Source: Lasioglossum baleicum (taxonomy: Eukaryota; Arthropoda; Insecta; Hymenoptera; Halictidae). From it: DNA of 64,000 nt. Positions 23,767 through 34,950 of this stretch are shown here, one piece after another; the stretch's first letter is position 1, and every line of letters begins with the position of its first letter. Location of the stretch: positions 4,056,786 through 4,120,785 of the forward strand of contig NC_134929.1 of NCBI RefSeq assembly GCF_051020765.1, given 5' to 3'. Below the pieces are notes generated by a model. It did not search any database and was not told the origin of the DNA. It saw only the letters and a program-made list of their open reading frames with translations. Made by a program: the position numbers and the translations under genes.

Positions 23767-24011
23767 TGTTAGATCGGTATAACAGTTGGCAACGTAGTTC
23801 CATTTCTAGTCACTACTGGCGCTACATTCACCATTGGCGTTCCGCCGCTATCGATCGCACTCTCGTCGATCTCAGACACGCGATCTCGTAACGTATACTT
23901 GTATCTCCGGATATCTCTTTTATAATAAAACTATTGTGAGTGTGTAAAGCGACGCCCTGCGTACAGTTAATTTCTGCTCCTATCGAAACCACGATCCTAG
24001 CCTCCTTAACA
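23767..24011 (+). repeat. copia 3' LTR
   Basis: 245 bp, apparently identical to the 5' LTR, preceded by the purine tract CATTGAGGGAGAG. GAACA follows. Confidence 0.93.
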
Positions 24012-24400
24012 GAACACCACACATTGACTCGAGTGAATCGAATTCTCAAAGTTCTTAATTTTCATTATTGTTTTATGGGACTTTTACTAGCTTATTCCTG
24101 GCATTTCTCTGATTCAAATGACACCAAACACGATATAATTTCAACTTTAGTGGTTTAATAGACAGTGGAAGTTTCAGGAGCAAGGAAGGACAGCGACAAC
24201 GCGGGCCTTTGAACTGTGCCGCGACGGCGACACGCTTCGCCCACGCGATCCTATTTCATTCTGTCCGTTTCTATATTCGGCTCGTCGATTGAAGCCTCGG
24301 CGCGGTAGACGCAGTCATAAAAAAATAGCCTCTCTACGCTACTGAAGTCCGTTCAAAACACGGGTGTTGCGACTTCGATTAAAGAATTACTGTATGTGGT
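24012..24400. repeat. Fragment of the same split repeat (right part)
   Basis: 24017-24160 is the reverse complement of 34095-34235, and 24180-24330 that of 33690-33820. The two sites therefore hold inverted, diverged copies of one long repeat. No gene. Confidence 0.75.
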
Positions 24401-24450
24401 CTAATAAGTAAGTCTATTTAAGGTGTGCGCATGCCAGAGCGTATCGAGAA

Positions 24451-24704
24451 GGCCGCGGATCGTCTCGAGAAGGCCACGGCCGTCGATGGACATCTAAGCG
24501 GCAACAAATCTCTAGCGGGTTGACGGCTCCACAGCAGGTAGCAGGGCTCCCTGAAAGAAAGGTCCCTTTCCCTAAAAGAGGTGGGGAGCCCACGGAGATC
24601 TTTTTTTTCTGCCACGCACAGCAGGGAGCCTTGCTCCCCGTCAACCCGCTCGAGATTTGTTGCCGATCGACGGCCACGGCCTTCTCGAGACTATCCGCGG
24701 CCTT
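24451..24704. repeat. 250-bp palindrome beside the gag fragment
   Basis: Arms 24451-24526 and 24639-24704 are inverted copies (GGCCGCGGAT.CGTCTCGAG and CTCGAGACTATCCGCGGCC). Inner GGGAGCC/GGCTCCC words extend the hairpin. On the minus strand the gag fragment reads into it. Confidence 0.8.
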
Positions 24705-24764
24705 CCCGCGACCATCTAGTATGCGCTCACCTTTAAGCGCTCGTCTCCAAACGGCTAGTACGGC

Positions 24765-25379
24765 TCAGTTTCCCGCTTTCCAGGAGCACTTCCTGCGACA
24801 GTGATTCGCATCTTTGCCGAACTTTCTATGGTACCAGCAAATGTTTCTTTTTGAACGAGAGCGGCTCGTGCGCGATCGGTTCCTACTCCGTGAAGAGGTT
24901 CGTCGACGGCCGCGAGACACGCGGACGCACGATGTTGTTAACGCGGCCAATTGGTTCGCGAGGCGGTCGACCTCTTCCTGTAACGCGCGTAGGGAAGCGG
25001 GTGAGACGACAGCTGTCGCGGACGTGTCCGTTTCGTAGACCTCTACGACCATATCGGCCAATTCGGCAAGCTTTTGTAGCTCGGAAACGTCCGCGATAAC
25101 CAAGATGGCGCGGACATGCGCCAGCAGCTTCTCGAGAAATATGGCGCGAATTAGTTCGTCACTACAATAACCGTGGTGCAAGTTGCGAAGGCGCGTCAAA
25201 ATCTGGGACGGTTTTCCCTCACTCAAACACTGTCGCAGTTTGCTTTCAACCGAAATGGCATAATTCGAGATAATTCGCGCTTTGATCCGGTCGTACATAT
25301 CCTCCGGAGGAGGTGTTATCAACAGTATGTCCTTGACCGTGATTAGGACATCGAATTCCAACGCCACCACCACTAACAA
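24765..25379 (-). pseudogene. Ty3/gypsy Gag fragment
   Basis: Minus-strand open frame of about 204 codons. It shows a retroelement Gag signature: ITPPPEDMYDRIKARIIS, then LRQCLSEGKPSQILTRLRNL, then SELQKLAELADMVVEVYE. An RS-rich tail follows and ends in CWYHRKFGKDANHCRRKC, a Cys/His cluster typical of one gypsy Gag lineage. The start abuts Sec24 exon sequence directly at about 25380, so the N-terminus is truncated. No pol remains. The frame runs into the palindrome at its 3' side. Confidence 0.8.
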
Positions 25380-25382
25380 TGA

Positions 25383-26437
25383 GTCAACAAGTCCATGACT
25401 AATTCCTCGCGTTCCTTTAAATTGACTATTAGATTATCTGGACACGGCAGAAAAACATCTACAAAAAAGATTCCTTGTTGTTAAATTGAAAATGAGGACA
25501 CTATTAAATGCATTGCGTATGTTTTGTCTTTTTACCATCTATATCAAGTATAATCATTTTCTGATGCTGGGACACGTTGTCAGGTATGCTGAAGAAGTGA
25601 ATCGCGGAGTCCATTGCCAAAAATCCGATCTGTGTTCTACTATCTCCTGGCAGCCTTGACAATACCTGCGATATCGCGTTGCACACTATATTCAAGTAAC
25701 CACTTTCCACTGCCAACCTCGACACGTCTAAAACAAACAGATATAGAACTGGCTGAGATGGGCGGAGCTGTGACATATTTATAATTTTAATTATTCCGTC
25801 CCCTTGGCATCAACCATTATAGGTGAACCTACATAACAACTGCTTAATTCACACAAATTGAAAATATGTCCTACCATGTACCCGCTAGGTGCAATAAATT
25901 CGATTGTGCTCGTTTTCACTTCTAGACGTCTCGATGGATCACCATACGTATTCGTTACAGGATCGAATTGAAACTCTTGTGGCACTGAAAGCACGATTCA
26001 TATATGTACAATTGAACCTATTAAAGAAACATTGTAATTTACATATGAGCATTTCATGAATCTGTAGTTAAAAACAGAGATAGCATTTCTATCTCTTCGA
26101 GTCACTGAAATATACGAACGGCGAAGACTTGTTGCTCATCCTGTACACCTTTTTTTTTATTGTTTTGAGTATAGGGTGTTGAATCTTTATGACGTTCCCC
26201 GGGATCATCGCAACCCCGGGGTGTTTGGGACTCTCCCCGGCTGAGACCCCGGAAACATTGAGGAGCTCGTGCAAGGCCCAAAGGTGAGATCTGTGCGGAA
26301 AGTGCAATACACAGGATTTCACGGGGTATACCTCACTAAAACTCACCCTACACTTACTGTCCTCTCCACGTTGATGGGGGGCTGACCGGAACTGTCGATA
26401 GACTATACTTCAGTCATCCTGTACACCATGGTTTGAT
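25383..26437 (-). pseudogene. SEC24: Sec24 (COPII cargo adaptor) gene fragment, decaying
   Basis: Four minus-strand exon remnants are recognisable. In transcript order they are 26437-26428 plus 26135-26070 (zinc-finger part, split by a retroposon), 25984-25875 (EFQFDPVTNTYGDPSRR), 25767-25536 (YLFVLDVSRLAVESGYL, LSRLPGDSRTQIGFLA) and 25458-25385 (DVFLPCPDNLIVNL). The last three join in phase with good splice sites and match the Sec24 trunk domain. The zinc-finger exon has lost its cysteines and has TAG where Sec24 has Trp (DSKR-stop-KC), plus a further TAA. No N-terminal or gelsolin region is in view, and the 3' end breaks into gag sequence at about 25380. Family knowledge: Sec24 selects cargo in COPII coats at the ER. 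This copy looks like a partial, unprocessed duplicate. Confidence 0.85.
26150..26413 (-). mobile_element. Short retroposon (SINE or 5'-truncated LINE) in the Sec24 exon
   Basis: 264 bp flanked by the perfect 14-bp duplication TCATCCTGTACACC (26136-26149, 26414-26427). On the minus strand it ends in CAATAAAAAAAAA, a poly(A)-like tail. There is no diagnostic coding sequence. Target duplication and tail identify it as an L1-style retroposed copy. Confidence 0.85.
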
Positions 26438-26604
26438 CTAAAAGAAAATAATGGACGAGTTTAGTAAAAATTACTTTTTGAGTTTATACCACTTGAATGT
26501 CGAAACTAATACCTACATTTCCTAAAGAATCCATGAAAGATTATAGCTGCAATTAAAAATATTATTAGGATAGTGTAAAAAGTCCCGTCTTATGTAGACG
26601 ATAT

Positions 26605-26800
26605 TGCGCTCGCCGGTTCAGTCGCATTAGGCCATAAAACAGCTCTTCATATGCGCTGAGCAGCTCTTTATATGCGCTGTGTTGCGCTCGCCGGTGCAAT
26701 CGTGATAGGCCAAAAAAGGCAGCTCTTCATGTGCGCTGAGCAGCTCTTCATATGCGCTGTGTTGCACTCGCCGCGCCGGTGCAGTCGCTATGGGCCTTTT
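26605..26800. repeat. Tandem repeat, CAGCTCTTCATATGCGCTG type
   Basis: Imperfect tandem copies of a unit with TGTTGCGCTCGCCGGTGCA, a GGCC-containing spacer and paired CAGCTCTTCATATGCGCTGAG words; period about 75-85 bp, about 2.5 copies. Confidence 0.8.
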
Positions 26801-26846
26801 ATCTATCATTGGATGTACCTTGCTCTCTAGCACACCCTTTTATTAT

Positions 26847-29607
26847 TTACTCTCTGAGCGGCATTTTTCTATGATATCTACTATCTATTATTTCTGGTAG
26901 CATACAATCCTCGTAGAACTTCATCAATTTGTCTTCCATTTCTGTTTTCCAGAATGTGTCGTCTCTTGGGACTTTGACCAACTTCATTCCTTTGGGTGTC
27001 CACATACAGAAATATGCTAACTGCCTGTTTGTGATGTGCAACTGTCCTTACACTTGATAATAAAACTCATGGTTTTTATTCAGTCCATCATTCCGGAAAA
27101 TGCTTTTTATCCTAGGAAGCTTCTCTATTGCTTCGTCGGGAGTCATATTCCTCTCCGAGTATGGACATTTGACTTCGACAATGGTATCGTCATGTATCAA
27201 TCCATCTGGTGTCGCACCTAAGTAAGGTATGACGGAATCAATAAAGAGCCCACACGGTTTAATAACGACTTTTAATTCCTTTTTTAATTGCTTCAGGGCG
27301 TTGATGTCGACGACCTTTCCGTATTCCACGGATGCTACACGCGGTACATTTTGATACATAACCCTTTCTACAGCACTTGAACGTCGTGTATTCCTTCGAA
27401 ATTTTCATACTTTGCCGAAATTAGAAGCCGTTAATCATTTCTTCCGGTATTCTAGCCATTTCTCGCTGAAAGCTTGATGATGAGTTTCAGCTTCGATCTT
27501 TTCTCGCATCGTTTGCCGCTTGTAGAGTATTGCCACGCGTTCCGCCAACTCTGAATTATACTCTGCTTCATCCATGTCCGGTTTCTCCGCATTGGGGCCA
27601 TAGTCCTTATCGCATCGCTGTGCTTCTGGTCGGTAAGACGCTGCTTTTGCTTTCTTTTATACTTCTTCGTCATTTCCGCTTTATGTTTCCGTTTCTGTTC
27701 AAGCTTTTTCACGATGGCTGTTGGTTCTTTACCCATTGCAGCGCACAATCGACTAACCACTTCCTTTGAATTGAATTGGACGACGGCAGCATTGACTCTT
27801 GCTTGGTATGAGCCTTTTCGTCCATTGTTTATCCGTTTCCCTCCATTTAATTTGGCTATTAGGCTGTTTAAACATTCTACAATGTTGTTGGTGTACCTAT
27901 GGAGCAGACTTCCGGCATGACCAATTAGCATGCCCGCTTCTTTCAATTGCGGGACATGGTTAATTTCTTTGGGGTCATCACATTTTTGACAAAAGTATGC
28001 CAACTGCCTACACTTTTTGTGTTCCCCGAACACGTGACTTGGCACGTTCTTCAAGTCGCCTTTCAATTTTCTGACTTGATCAGGTCTGCTCAGCTCTTCT
28101 TCGAATCTTCTTTTTGCGGCTGCCAGTATTCCGGTGCGCAGACGGTAGGCATTGTTCTTCACGATAGTTCTCAGTTCCTTAAAGCGGTCTTTTTCAGCTA
28201 TTTCGTCGATTCTCTTGCTAAAATTGCGTAGCAAATGGTTCGTGCATTCAATTTTACGCACGTACACCATAAACTCTTCATACGGATCATTGTCCAGTAT
28301 TTTTTTGTACACACTGCTATCGCCATCGGCAATTAATGTCGAATATATTAGGCCGTGCATTTGTACGCTGCATTGAAATCCTTCCAGGATAGCAGTGCTT
28401 TCCATTGATGTCGAACTCTGTTGATAACTCCAGTTCTTGAAACAAAGGTGGGCGCGTGGCTCTTCGTTCTTCTTAGCCGCTGTTTTGCAAATTATGCAAA
28501 ACTTGTTTTTCACACCGACGTACAGGACCTTCTGTGTCTTTTGTCCAACGATGGCTACTGCTCCGGATGGGGAGTTATAGGCTCCGCTACGGTACGATCT
28601 TTTCATCCAGGTGCCATCTGCGACTACTTCAATCATCGGTAGATTCCATTCCGGATGAACGTCGCCTCTTGCAATGGCTAAATCTCTTTCTTCTTTTGCA
28701 GCAGCTTCCATCTCTCGTTCCGCAGCCTTTCCGAAGGCATCGTTTATTTCGTCTTCACATTTCATGTACAATTTGTAAGACATGCACTCCACGTTCAAGA
28801 TAGACATAATGTCTTCTAATTGATTATATCCGCCTCGTGTGAGTATTGTTGCGACAACTGCGCTGAGGTTGATGTTCATAACGTTGTCATTTTTTGGAAG
28901 ACATCGTATGCTTGTTTCGTACATGCACATCTGGCATTGCACCTTATAGGTTTTCTATAAACCTCTCCGATAATATCCAACTATTTTGAAAGGTTGGATA
29001 CCACAACCTATTTTCGAATTTACTCCAATTATCTTTATCTGGTTGAAAATATACTCAAAATCGGTGAAGTCTATTCCCTTACAAATTGTTTCATTCCCCG
29101 GTTGTGGTTCGATGATGTCTGTCGGCTGGACTTCGTCGTCTGCATCGGATTCTTCTAGCAGCTCGCCGACAGTTTGTCCTTCTACGTATTCCACGTTTTC
29201 TTCATCTGTACTATCTTCTTTTCATTTACCTGATTTTCAAAGTCTTCATTTATCTCCTCGATGATGTCTGTCAGCTGGTCTTCGTCGTCTGCATCGGATT
29301 CCTCTAGCAGCTCTCCGACAGTTTGTCCTTGTACTTTTTCCACGTTTTCTTCATGTGTACTATCTTCTTCTTCATTTACCTGGTTTACAAAGTCTTCATT
29401 TATCTCCTCGATGATGTCTGTCATGTCTTCGTCTAAACTGAAATCTGCTACTTCTAGCAGCTCTCTGACAGTTTGTCCTGCGTATTCCAAGTTATCTTCA
29501 TCGACTATCGGAGAATCATTTTCACTAACAAATGAAAGTACTTTGTCTGAGGTACTTGCCTCGGCCACGGTACCTTGAGTTACCGTGAAATTCGCTGTAT
29601 TTTTCAA
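26847..29607 (-). pseudogene. Mutator-type transposase domain fused to a YqaJ-type nuclease domain, decayed
   Basis: Read on the minus strand. The first part (29607-29050) is acidic, with imperfect repeats of GQTVGELLEESDADDE and TDIIEEINEDF. A 1-bp deletion shifts the frame near 29220. The Mutator-like transposase domain (about 29050-27600) includes VVADGTWMKRSYRSG, YNSPSGAVAIVG, FCIICKTAA, LIADGDSSVYKKIL and ECTNHLLRNFSKR. A second 1-bp loss lies near 27613. The C-terminal part has LTASNFGK, YLGATPDGLIHDD and IVEVKCPYSE, the pattern of YqaJ/lambda-type exonucleases. Stops interrupt at about 28960 (TAG), 27425, 27402 (TGA) and 27056 (TAA). Family knowledge: this two-domain architecture occurs in many arthropod copies and behaves like a mobile gene. 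I found no clear terminal repeats. Confidence 0.82.
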
Positions 29608-30425
29608 ATGTTGTCTGCACGTAAAAAATAATAATTACAATATATTAATAATAATTGTGTGATGATTACAAACAAGTCGCCCTCATCGAAAGAAACGTAA
29701 AAAGTTATTTTGTTTAAATTTTTCAACATTATAAGGTGATTGTCGAGGTTGATAAAATTATTTTGTAATAGCCCAATCCTTAAATAATACAAAAAAATGT
29801 AGCTCAATCGAACAAACAATTCCTGAGATAAAAATTTGTGAGGCCCGTTTTCGCAAAAATGGGCAAAAATTGAAATTTTCGAGAGCCTGCCATTTCTAAA
29901 GAAATTCAAACCGGCAAAATGATGACTTAACCCACATCCTCCCCCTTAATTTCACATGGGCTACAACATATTTCATTTAGAACAAAATCGGCGATGAGTG
30001 ATCTATTTGTCATGGAATGACCCATTTTATTAATATTTATTAATCAGAAAATGGCTACACTGAATATCTATACTATTCTATACACATTTTTTTTCACCTA
30101 AACCCGCGAGGTTTCATCTAAATCGGTTGATGCTGGAAAAAACGACAGGGAGTCCTTAGATTTATTCCAGTTAGAGGCTTAAAATTTTTACCACCTTTAA
30201 ACGTCTGTAACTCAATCAGACCGATTTTTACGAAATTTTCAGAATATATTTAATTCACACAGTTCTACAAAACGCCTTTTTTAAGTTATCAATATAGGCC
30301 CACGTAATGAGTATTTTTTCTACAATTACGATCAATTTGATTTTTGAAAAAATTTCGTTTTTCAAATCCTGTAGTAAACTAATTGCTCTAGCTTCACAAA
30401 AAAGTTCAAATCATACAGTAATTTT
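29608..30425. other. AT-rich non-coding sequence
   Basis: Contains a plausible splice acceptor (ACGTGCAG) just upstream of the Mutator/YqaJ coding part, suggesting a lost 5' exon. Otherwise it reads like repeat tail sequence, for example AATTGCTCTAGCTTCACAAA, which recurs near 61920. No gene seen. Confidence 0.5.
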
Positions 30426-31178
30426 TCGATCGGAGTCCCAAGTCCCAACACCCGGGTTTTGGACGGACTTAGGTACAGTGTCGCCAGATGAGGGGAGTCA
30501 CGGTGAAATGATGTACCCTCCCTCTGATGACCAGAGTACATGCGCGTGCGCGACGGAGATTTAGTGGGGCGAATGGAAGACACGTTGCGCGTGCGCGATG
30601 GGGACGCAACAATGACATGACATTTCGCAGGTTTTAGGTTATTGCCGCGTAAAATTCACCCATTTACTTATTTCACATACTATGTAATTATTGATCTCTT
30701 TATGTCTATGTTGTGAGTTGTATTTCTTTAAAATGTAACGTTACAAATAAAACATAATTTGTCAATTTATCATGTAAAAGAAAAATGAGTGAATTTATTA
30801 TCCCAGTCTCTTTTATGCAACTATTTTTGAGGAGCGTATGAGGGTTAACAGTGTTAAAATATATTATGATTTATTGATTTTACTGGAATGTAACTCAGTA
30901 CTACATACATACAGATTTCAAGATTTTTTAAATTGTACATATAAATAGTAAGCATTCATACTTCGCTTCACGACTGAAACTCCCACATGTTACAATTAAT
31001 TTTATTTATAATAAAGAATTTAATGTTTACAGTCTCTATTTAGAAGGACCCACATGATTCATTTCATTAAATAGGTACATGTACATAATAGGTACGATAC
31101 GATACGTGGCAATAACCTAAAACCTGCGAAACGTCAGTCGTTGTTGCGTCTCCATGGTCTCCATCGCGCACGCGCAAC
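30426..31178. repeat. Diverged foldback, left part
   Basis: 30575-30660 and 31095-31178 are inverted copies (GCGCGTGCGCGATGG, GCAGGTTTTAGGTTATTGCC). 30435-30560 matches 33599-33690 in reverse. The region between them (30660-31090) is AT-rich and non-coding. The Mutator-like element at 31188 is inserted into the right arm. Confidence 0.75.
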
Positions 31179-31187
31179 GTGTCACAT

Positions 31188-33589
31188 TAGGGTGGACCTA
31201 AGCTATACTTGGCGAAAAATTTTTATCGAGATACAAAGCACGACGCCCCCCAGAATGGTTCTCTTTGGTGAGAAAAAAATTTGGGCAAAGTTTGAAATCG
31301 ATCGAAAAAAAGGATCACGTGGCGCATTTAAATTGAAAATTTTGAAAATTTTGAAATTCATCGTAACTATAAAGTATTATATATCGTTGGATTTGTAATT
31401 TTTTTTTAAATAAGAATATGGAAAAATTATATGACCTTAATTAAAAAAAAAATAACGATGACCTTGAAATTTCGAAAATTTCATTTTTAAAAAAAATTTT
31501 TTTTGTGCCATTATATTTACCATATTGAACAGTGCAACTTTTTCCTCTGACATTTTTTCGTATAACCACAAATAACAGAGATATGTCATTTTGTATTGTA
31601 CTATTGTACTATACATGTGAATGAATATTTTGAATATATTCTACAGAATAGTGATAAGGAACTATTTCTTATATTCTAATGTAAGACTATCCGCTTTTAA
31701 GATGGCAAGGACAGAGCGGGTCACCAAATAATACGCCGATCAATGGTGAAGCCGCTCGCCAAGAATGCATTTTATTAAATGAACAGACAAACAATACAAA
31801 ATCTAGAGAGAGAATCCAAACTTGACAAGTCACTGGAAGAACGGGTCCTCAGACCCGAAGTGGCTGTAAGGACCCGCGCTGCCAGCGTATTTTATGACGC
31901 TACCCCTCTGGATTTCCCTGAGAGGGAGGTAGCTGTGTGGTTCGCCTGTGCTGCGGACCCTCGACGTTCGATTTACATGTTTTTCGCTATTGTTGTTTTC
32001 GTTGCGTCAGGATATTGCTGGCGGTAATCTTTTACCATTTGCAGTACCAACTGCTTTTCTTCCTCATTGCGAGCTAAAATTTGATTGTATGTAATCCTGT
32101 ATTAGCTTAACGGCTCTTTCTGCCGAATCATTGACCACAGGTAAAGCCTTAACTATATCTAAACCTAGTTTGTAAGAATCTTCATCTTGCCAAACTACTG
32201 GATCTTTTTTTAAAAATTCTGTCAATATATTAAATCTACTAAAAAATTTTCGGCTTTCGTCTGATATAAAACCTGAAATGTCCTCTTGCATGTGATCGGC
32301 CACATTAGTTGGTAAAATGACAAATTTTTTATAATAATCGCCGCTACTAAAAGATCACTAATTGATCAAGAAACTCTTGTTCCTGTTGATCTTGTATCTG
32401 GGATCGTCGTTTACAACTCTTTTGTAAGACCTTCCACTTGTGGTATAATGACTCCAATTTCTCGACGCAGCGACTGTTTAACTGAACTGGAATTTTGGCC
32501 TTTTCCCACAACACCTCCACTTCTTTAACAACAAGGTGTGCACTAGACCGAAGGTTCAATTTCACTTTCCGCAAATTATAAAATAGCACTCCTAAAACTT
32601 GTCGTTTCGATGGCAACTTAGCGTCAATTATCTGATTTTCATCATGTTCTAATAAGAACAGTTTTTCGCGACTTCTACTTTCCATTGGGCTTCTCAATTT
32701 ATATAGAAATTGAGTAGTCTTCCTGTATGACTACTGTAACGTCTCGCGTCTGCCAAATCTGGATTGAACGACGATGATCACGAGTCCGATTTTGTAAGTT
32801 GAGGTGATAGTTGATCAAAGACAACACTTGAGGTTGTATGTTCGCTTACTCGATACTGATGATTACAGTTCGTTAGCTCAGACAGATCTAATCGGTGGTT
32901 CTCTGATACATCTAAATCTTACTTCGGTGTGGATGTCGTTTGTTTGAAAAAGCGTGATGATTGGTTGATGGAGTTGAAAGTAATTGGTGGAAAAACTTGT
33001 AAGGATAGGAGTAGGAATAGGAGTGGGAGTTTAAGTACGGGTTGTTATAAAATTTTTAACGAGGGTTTACATCTGTTTCCCGGGTGTGCGCTTATGAATT
33101 TCAAGATAGGTAAAATTGTAAAAAAGTGGACTTAAGGTCCACGGGGTACATCTGGAGGTAACGTAATAAATTATATTGGGTCATAGATAATAAATGGATA
33201 TGTTTAAATATCTGTTATTTGTGGTTCTATGAAAAAATGTCAGAGGAAAAAGTTGCATTGTTAAATATGGTAAATATAATGGCATAAAAAAATTTTTTTT
33301 TAAAAATCAAATTTTCGAAATTTCAAGGTCATCGTTATTTTTTTAAAAATTAAGGTCATATAATTTTTCCATATTCTTATTTAGAAAAAAATTACAAATC
33401 CAACGATATATAATACTTTATAGTTACGATGAATTTCAAAATTTTCAAAAATTTTCAATTTAAATGCGCCACGTGATCCTTTTATCCGATCGATCTTAAA
33501 TTTTGCACAAATTTTTTTCTCACCAAAGAGAACCATTCTGGGGGGCGTCGTGAAAAAAATTCGTTGGTCAAAAAATAAGGACCACCCTA
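31188..33589. mobile_element. Mutator-like element with about 400-bp inverted ends
   Basis: Tips TAGGGTGGACC and GGACCACCCTA. Terminal repeats are about 400 bp (31188-31590, 33205-33589), diverged in the outer 50 bp but very similar inward (CACGACGCCCCCCAGAATGG). It is flanked by the 9-bp duplication GTGTCACAT (31179-31187, 33590-33598), the length typical of Mutator-like elements. The interior holds a gene remnant on the minus strand but no recognisable MULE transposase. Confidence 0.85.
32064..32697 (-). pseudogene. Remnant of an arthropod repeat-borne protein gene, function unknown
   Basis: Two minus-strand pieces. 32697-32347 encodes an N-terminal part (KLPSKRQVLGVLFYNLRKVK, LVVKEVEVLWEKAKIPVQL). 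32303-32064 encodes a C-terminal part (ISDESRKFFSRFNILTEFL, ALPVVNDSAERAVKLIQDY). They are in different frames with almost nothing between them, so the middle is deleted. I recognise the two sequence types as parts of one protein found in many insect and other arthropod repeats. I cannot name its enzymatic role. Confidence 0.6.
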
Positions 33590-33598
33590 GTGTCACAT

Positions 33599-34287
33599 AT
33601 TACTCTGGTCATCAGAGAGGGGGTACCTTGTATTCCCCTCGAGTGACGGTTCGGTCACTTTCTGACGACACTGCTTGGGTAGAGTACGGAGGCTATATTT
33701 TTATGACTGCGTTTACCGCGCCGAGACTTCAAACGACGAGCCGAACATAGAGAAGGACAGAATGAAATAGGATCGCGTGTCGCCGTCGCCGGCACAGTTT
33801 AAAGGCCCGTGCGTCATCACAATGAAACACCAAGACCTCAGCTTTTTTATTTTCTATGATATCATTATGGAACTTTCACCAACATATTCGTGGCATTTCT
33901 CTGATTAAAATGATACCAAACACGATATAATTTGGCCAATATTTAGTGGTTTAATCGACGATGAAAGTTTCGAACGCAACGAAGAAGAGCGTATTGGAAA
34001 GAAAGAGACGCGAACAGTAGCCGCCGCCGGTTCGCATCTTTTTCTTTCCAATACGCTCTTCTTCGTTGCGTTCGAAACTTTTACCGTTGATTAAACCACT
34101 AAATAACGTTGAAATTATATCGTGTTTGGTATCATTTTAATCAGAGAAACGCCAGGAATAAGCTAGTAAAAGTCCCATAAACCGATCATTAAAATGAAGA
34201 AGTTTGAGAACTCGATTCACTCGAGTCAATGTGTTGTGTTCACACCGATATACCCGAGCCGAGATCAATCATCGCCGCTCTACGGCG
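33599..34287. repeat. Long repeat with central palindrome, inverted copy of the 19.4/24.0-kb repeat
   Basis: 33690-33830 and 34095-34287 match 24012-24330 and 19355-19405 in reverse. A palindrome is centred near 34022 with arms of about 150 bp (33860-34010, 34033-34190; GCAACGAAGAAGAGCGTATT). No gene. Confidence 0.8.
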
Positions 34288-34950
34288 CACAGTGGGCCAG
34301 AATGGCTCGGTAGCTGTTCACGCCTATTTCACCATTATTTCAAAACTTAAAGACTACATTAAATAGGTCGTTGAATTCGTCTTGGCATCAGCTATAATGT
34401 TATTAAATAAAAAATATATAGTTATAAATAAATATTGAAGGTGACCACAATTTTTTATTTAAAAAAAGAAATTATTCAAATTTTTTGTATTGAGATTTGT
34501 AGAAGACTGAGTACCGATTACTTTTTGTAGGAAACTTTTGTTTGTCACACCACCGGCAATGTCTGAAAAATCGTGTGAATAATAAATAATAATTGGAAAC
34601 TGGCTATTCAGGCATTCAAACAAGGGTAATCCATAATTTTTGAATGAATAAAGTTTATTACATTTAATGAAATAACAAAAATGTGTTATTACTGTCTTAT
34701 ATTTAAAGAATTACAAAAATTCAAACGTCAGATGGCGCTGCAGTCACGCCGGCGTACTAGCCTCTCCGACGGGCAACATGCAGCCGAATATTGCAAAATC
34801 ATTGCTCGGAAACGTAAAAGAACGACTTTTGAAGCAAACAGCGAACTAGATTGATCTTTCATCTTGCGATTTTGACTAATAAAAACCCCCGTCTTTGCAT
34901 TATCGAGAAATCAGAAGGCATTTCCCTGATCCTAGCAATTCTCGCGTACG
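34288..34950 (+). mobile_element. Single left end of a Transib-type element
   Basis: CACAGTGGGCCAG at 34288 follows CGGCG (34283-34287). The next 150 bp carry the subterminal motif ATTCGTCTTGGCATCAGCTA, also seen in the Transib MITEs (ATTCGTCTGAACACCAGCTA at 38466). No right end was found downstream, so this is a truncated copy. 34450-34950 is non-coding. Confidence 0.5.

Larger units (their letters stand above)
19406..24011 (+). mobile_element. Ty1/copia retrotransposon, young but coding-defective
   Basis: LTRs 19406-19650 and 23767-24011 (245 bp each) appear identical. GAACA is duplicated on both sides (19401-19405, 24012-24016). The primer-binding site is GGTTATGGGCCCAG, and a purine tract (TGAGGGAGAG) precedes the 3' LTR. 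Gag and pol are present in the copia order protease, integrase, reverse transcriptase, RNase H, but in three reading frames and with a missing segment. Confidence 0.95.

Noticed and set aside
27530..29578. Plus-strand open frames rich in Ser and Leu
   Set aside because: They are antisense shadows of the Mutator/YqaJ gene and of its acidic repeats.
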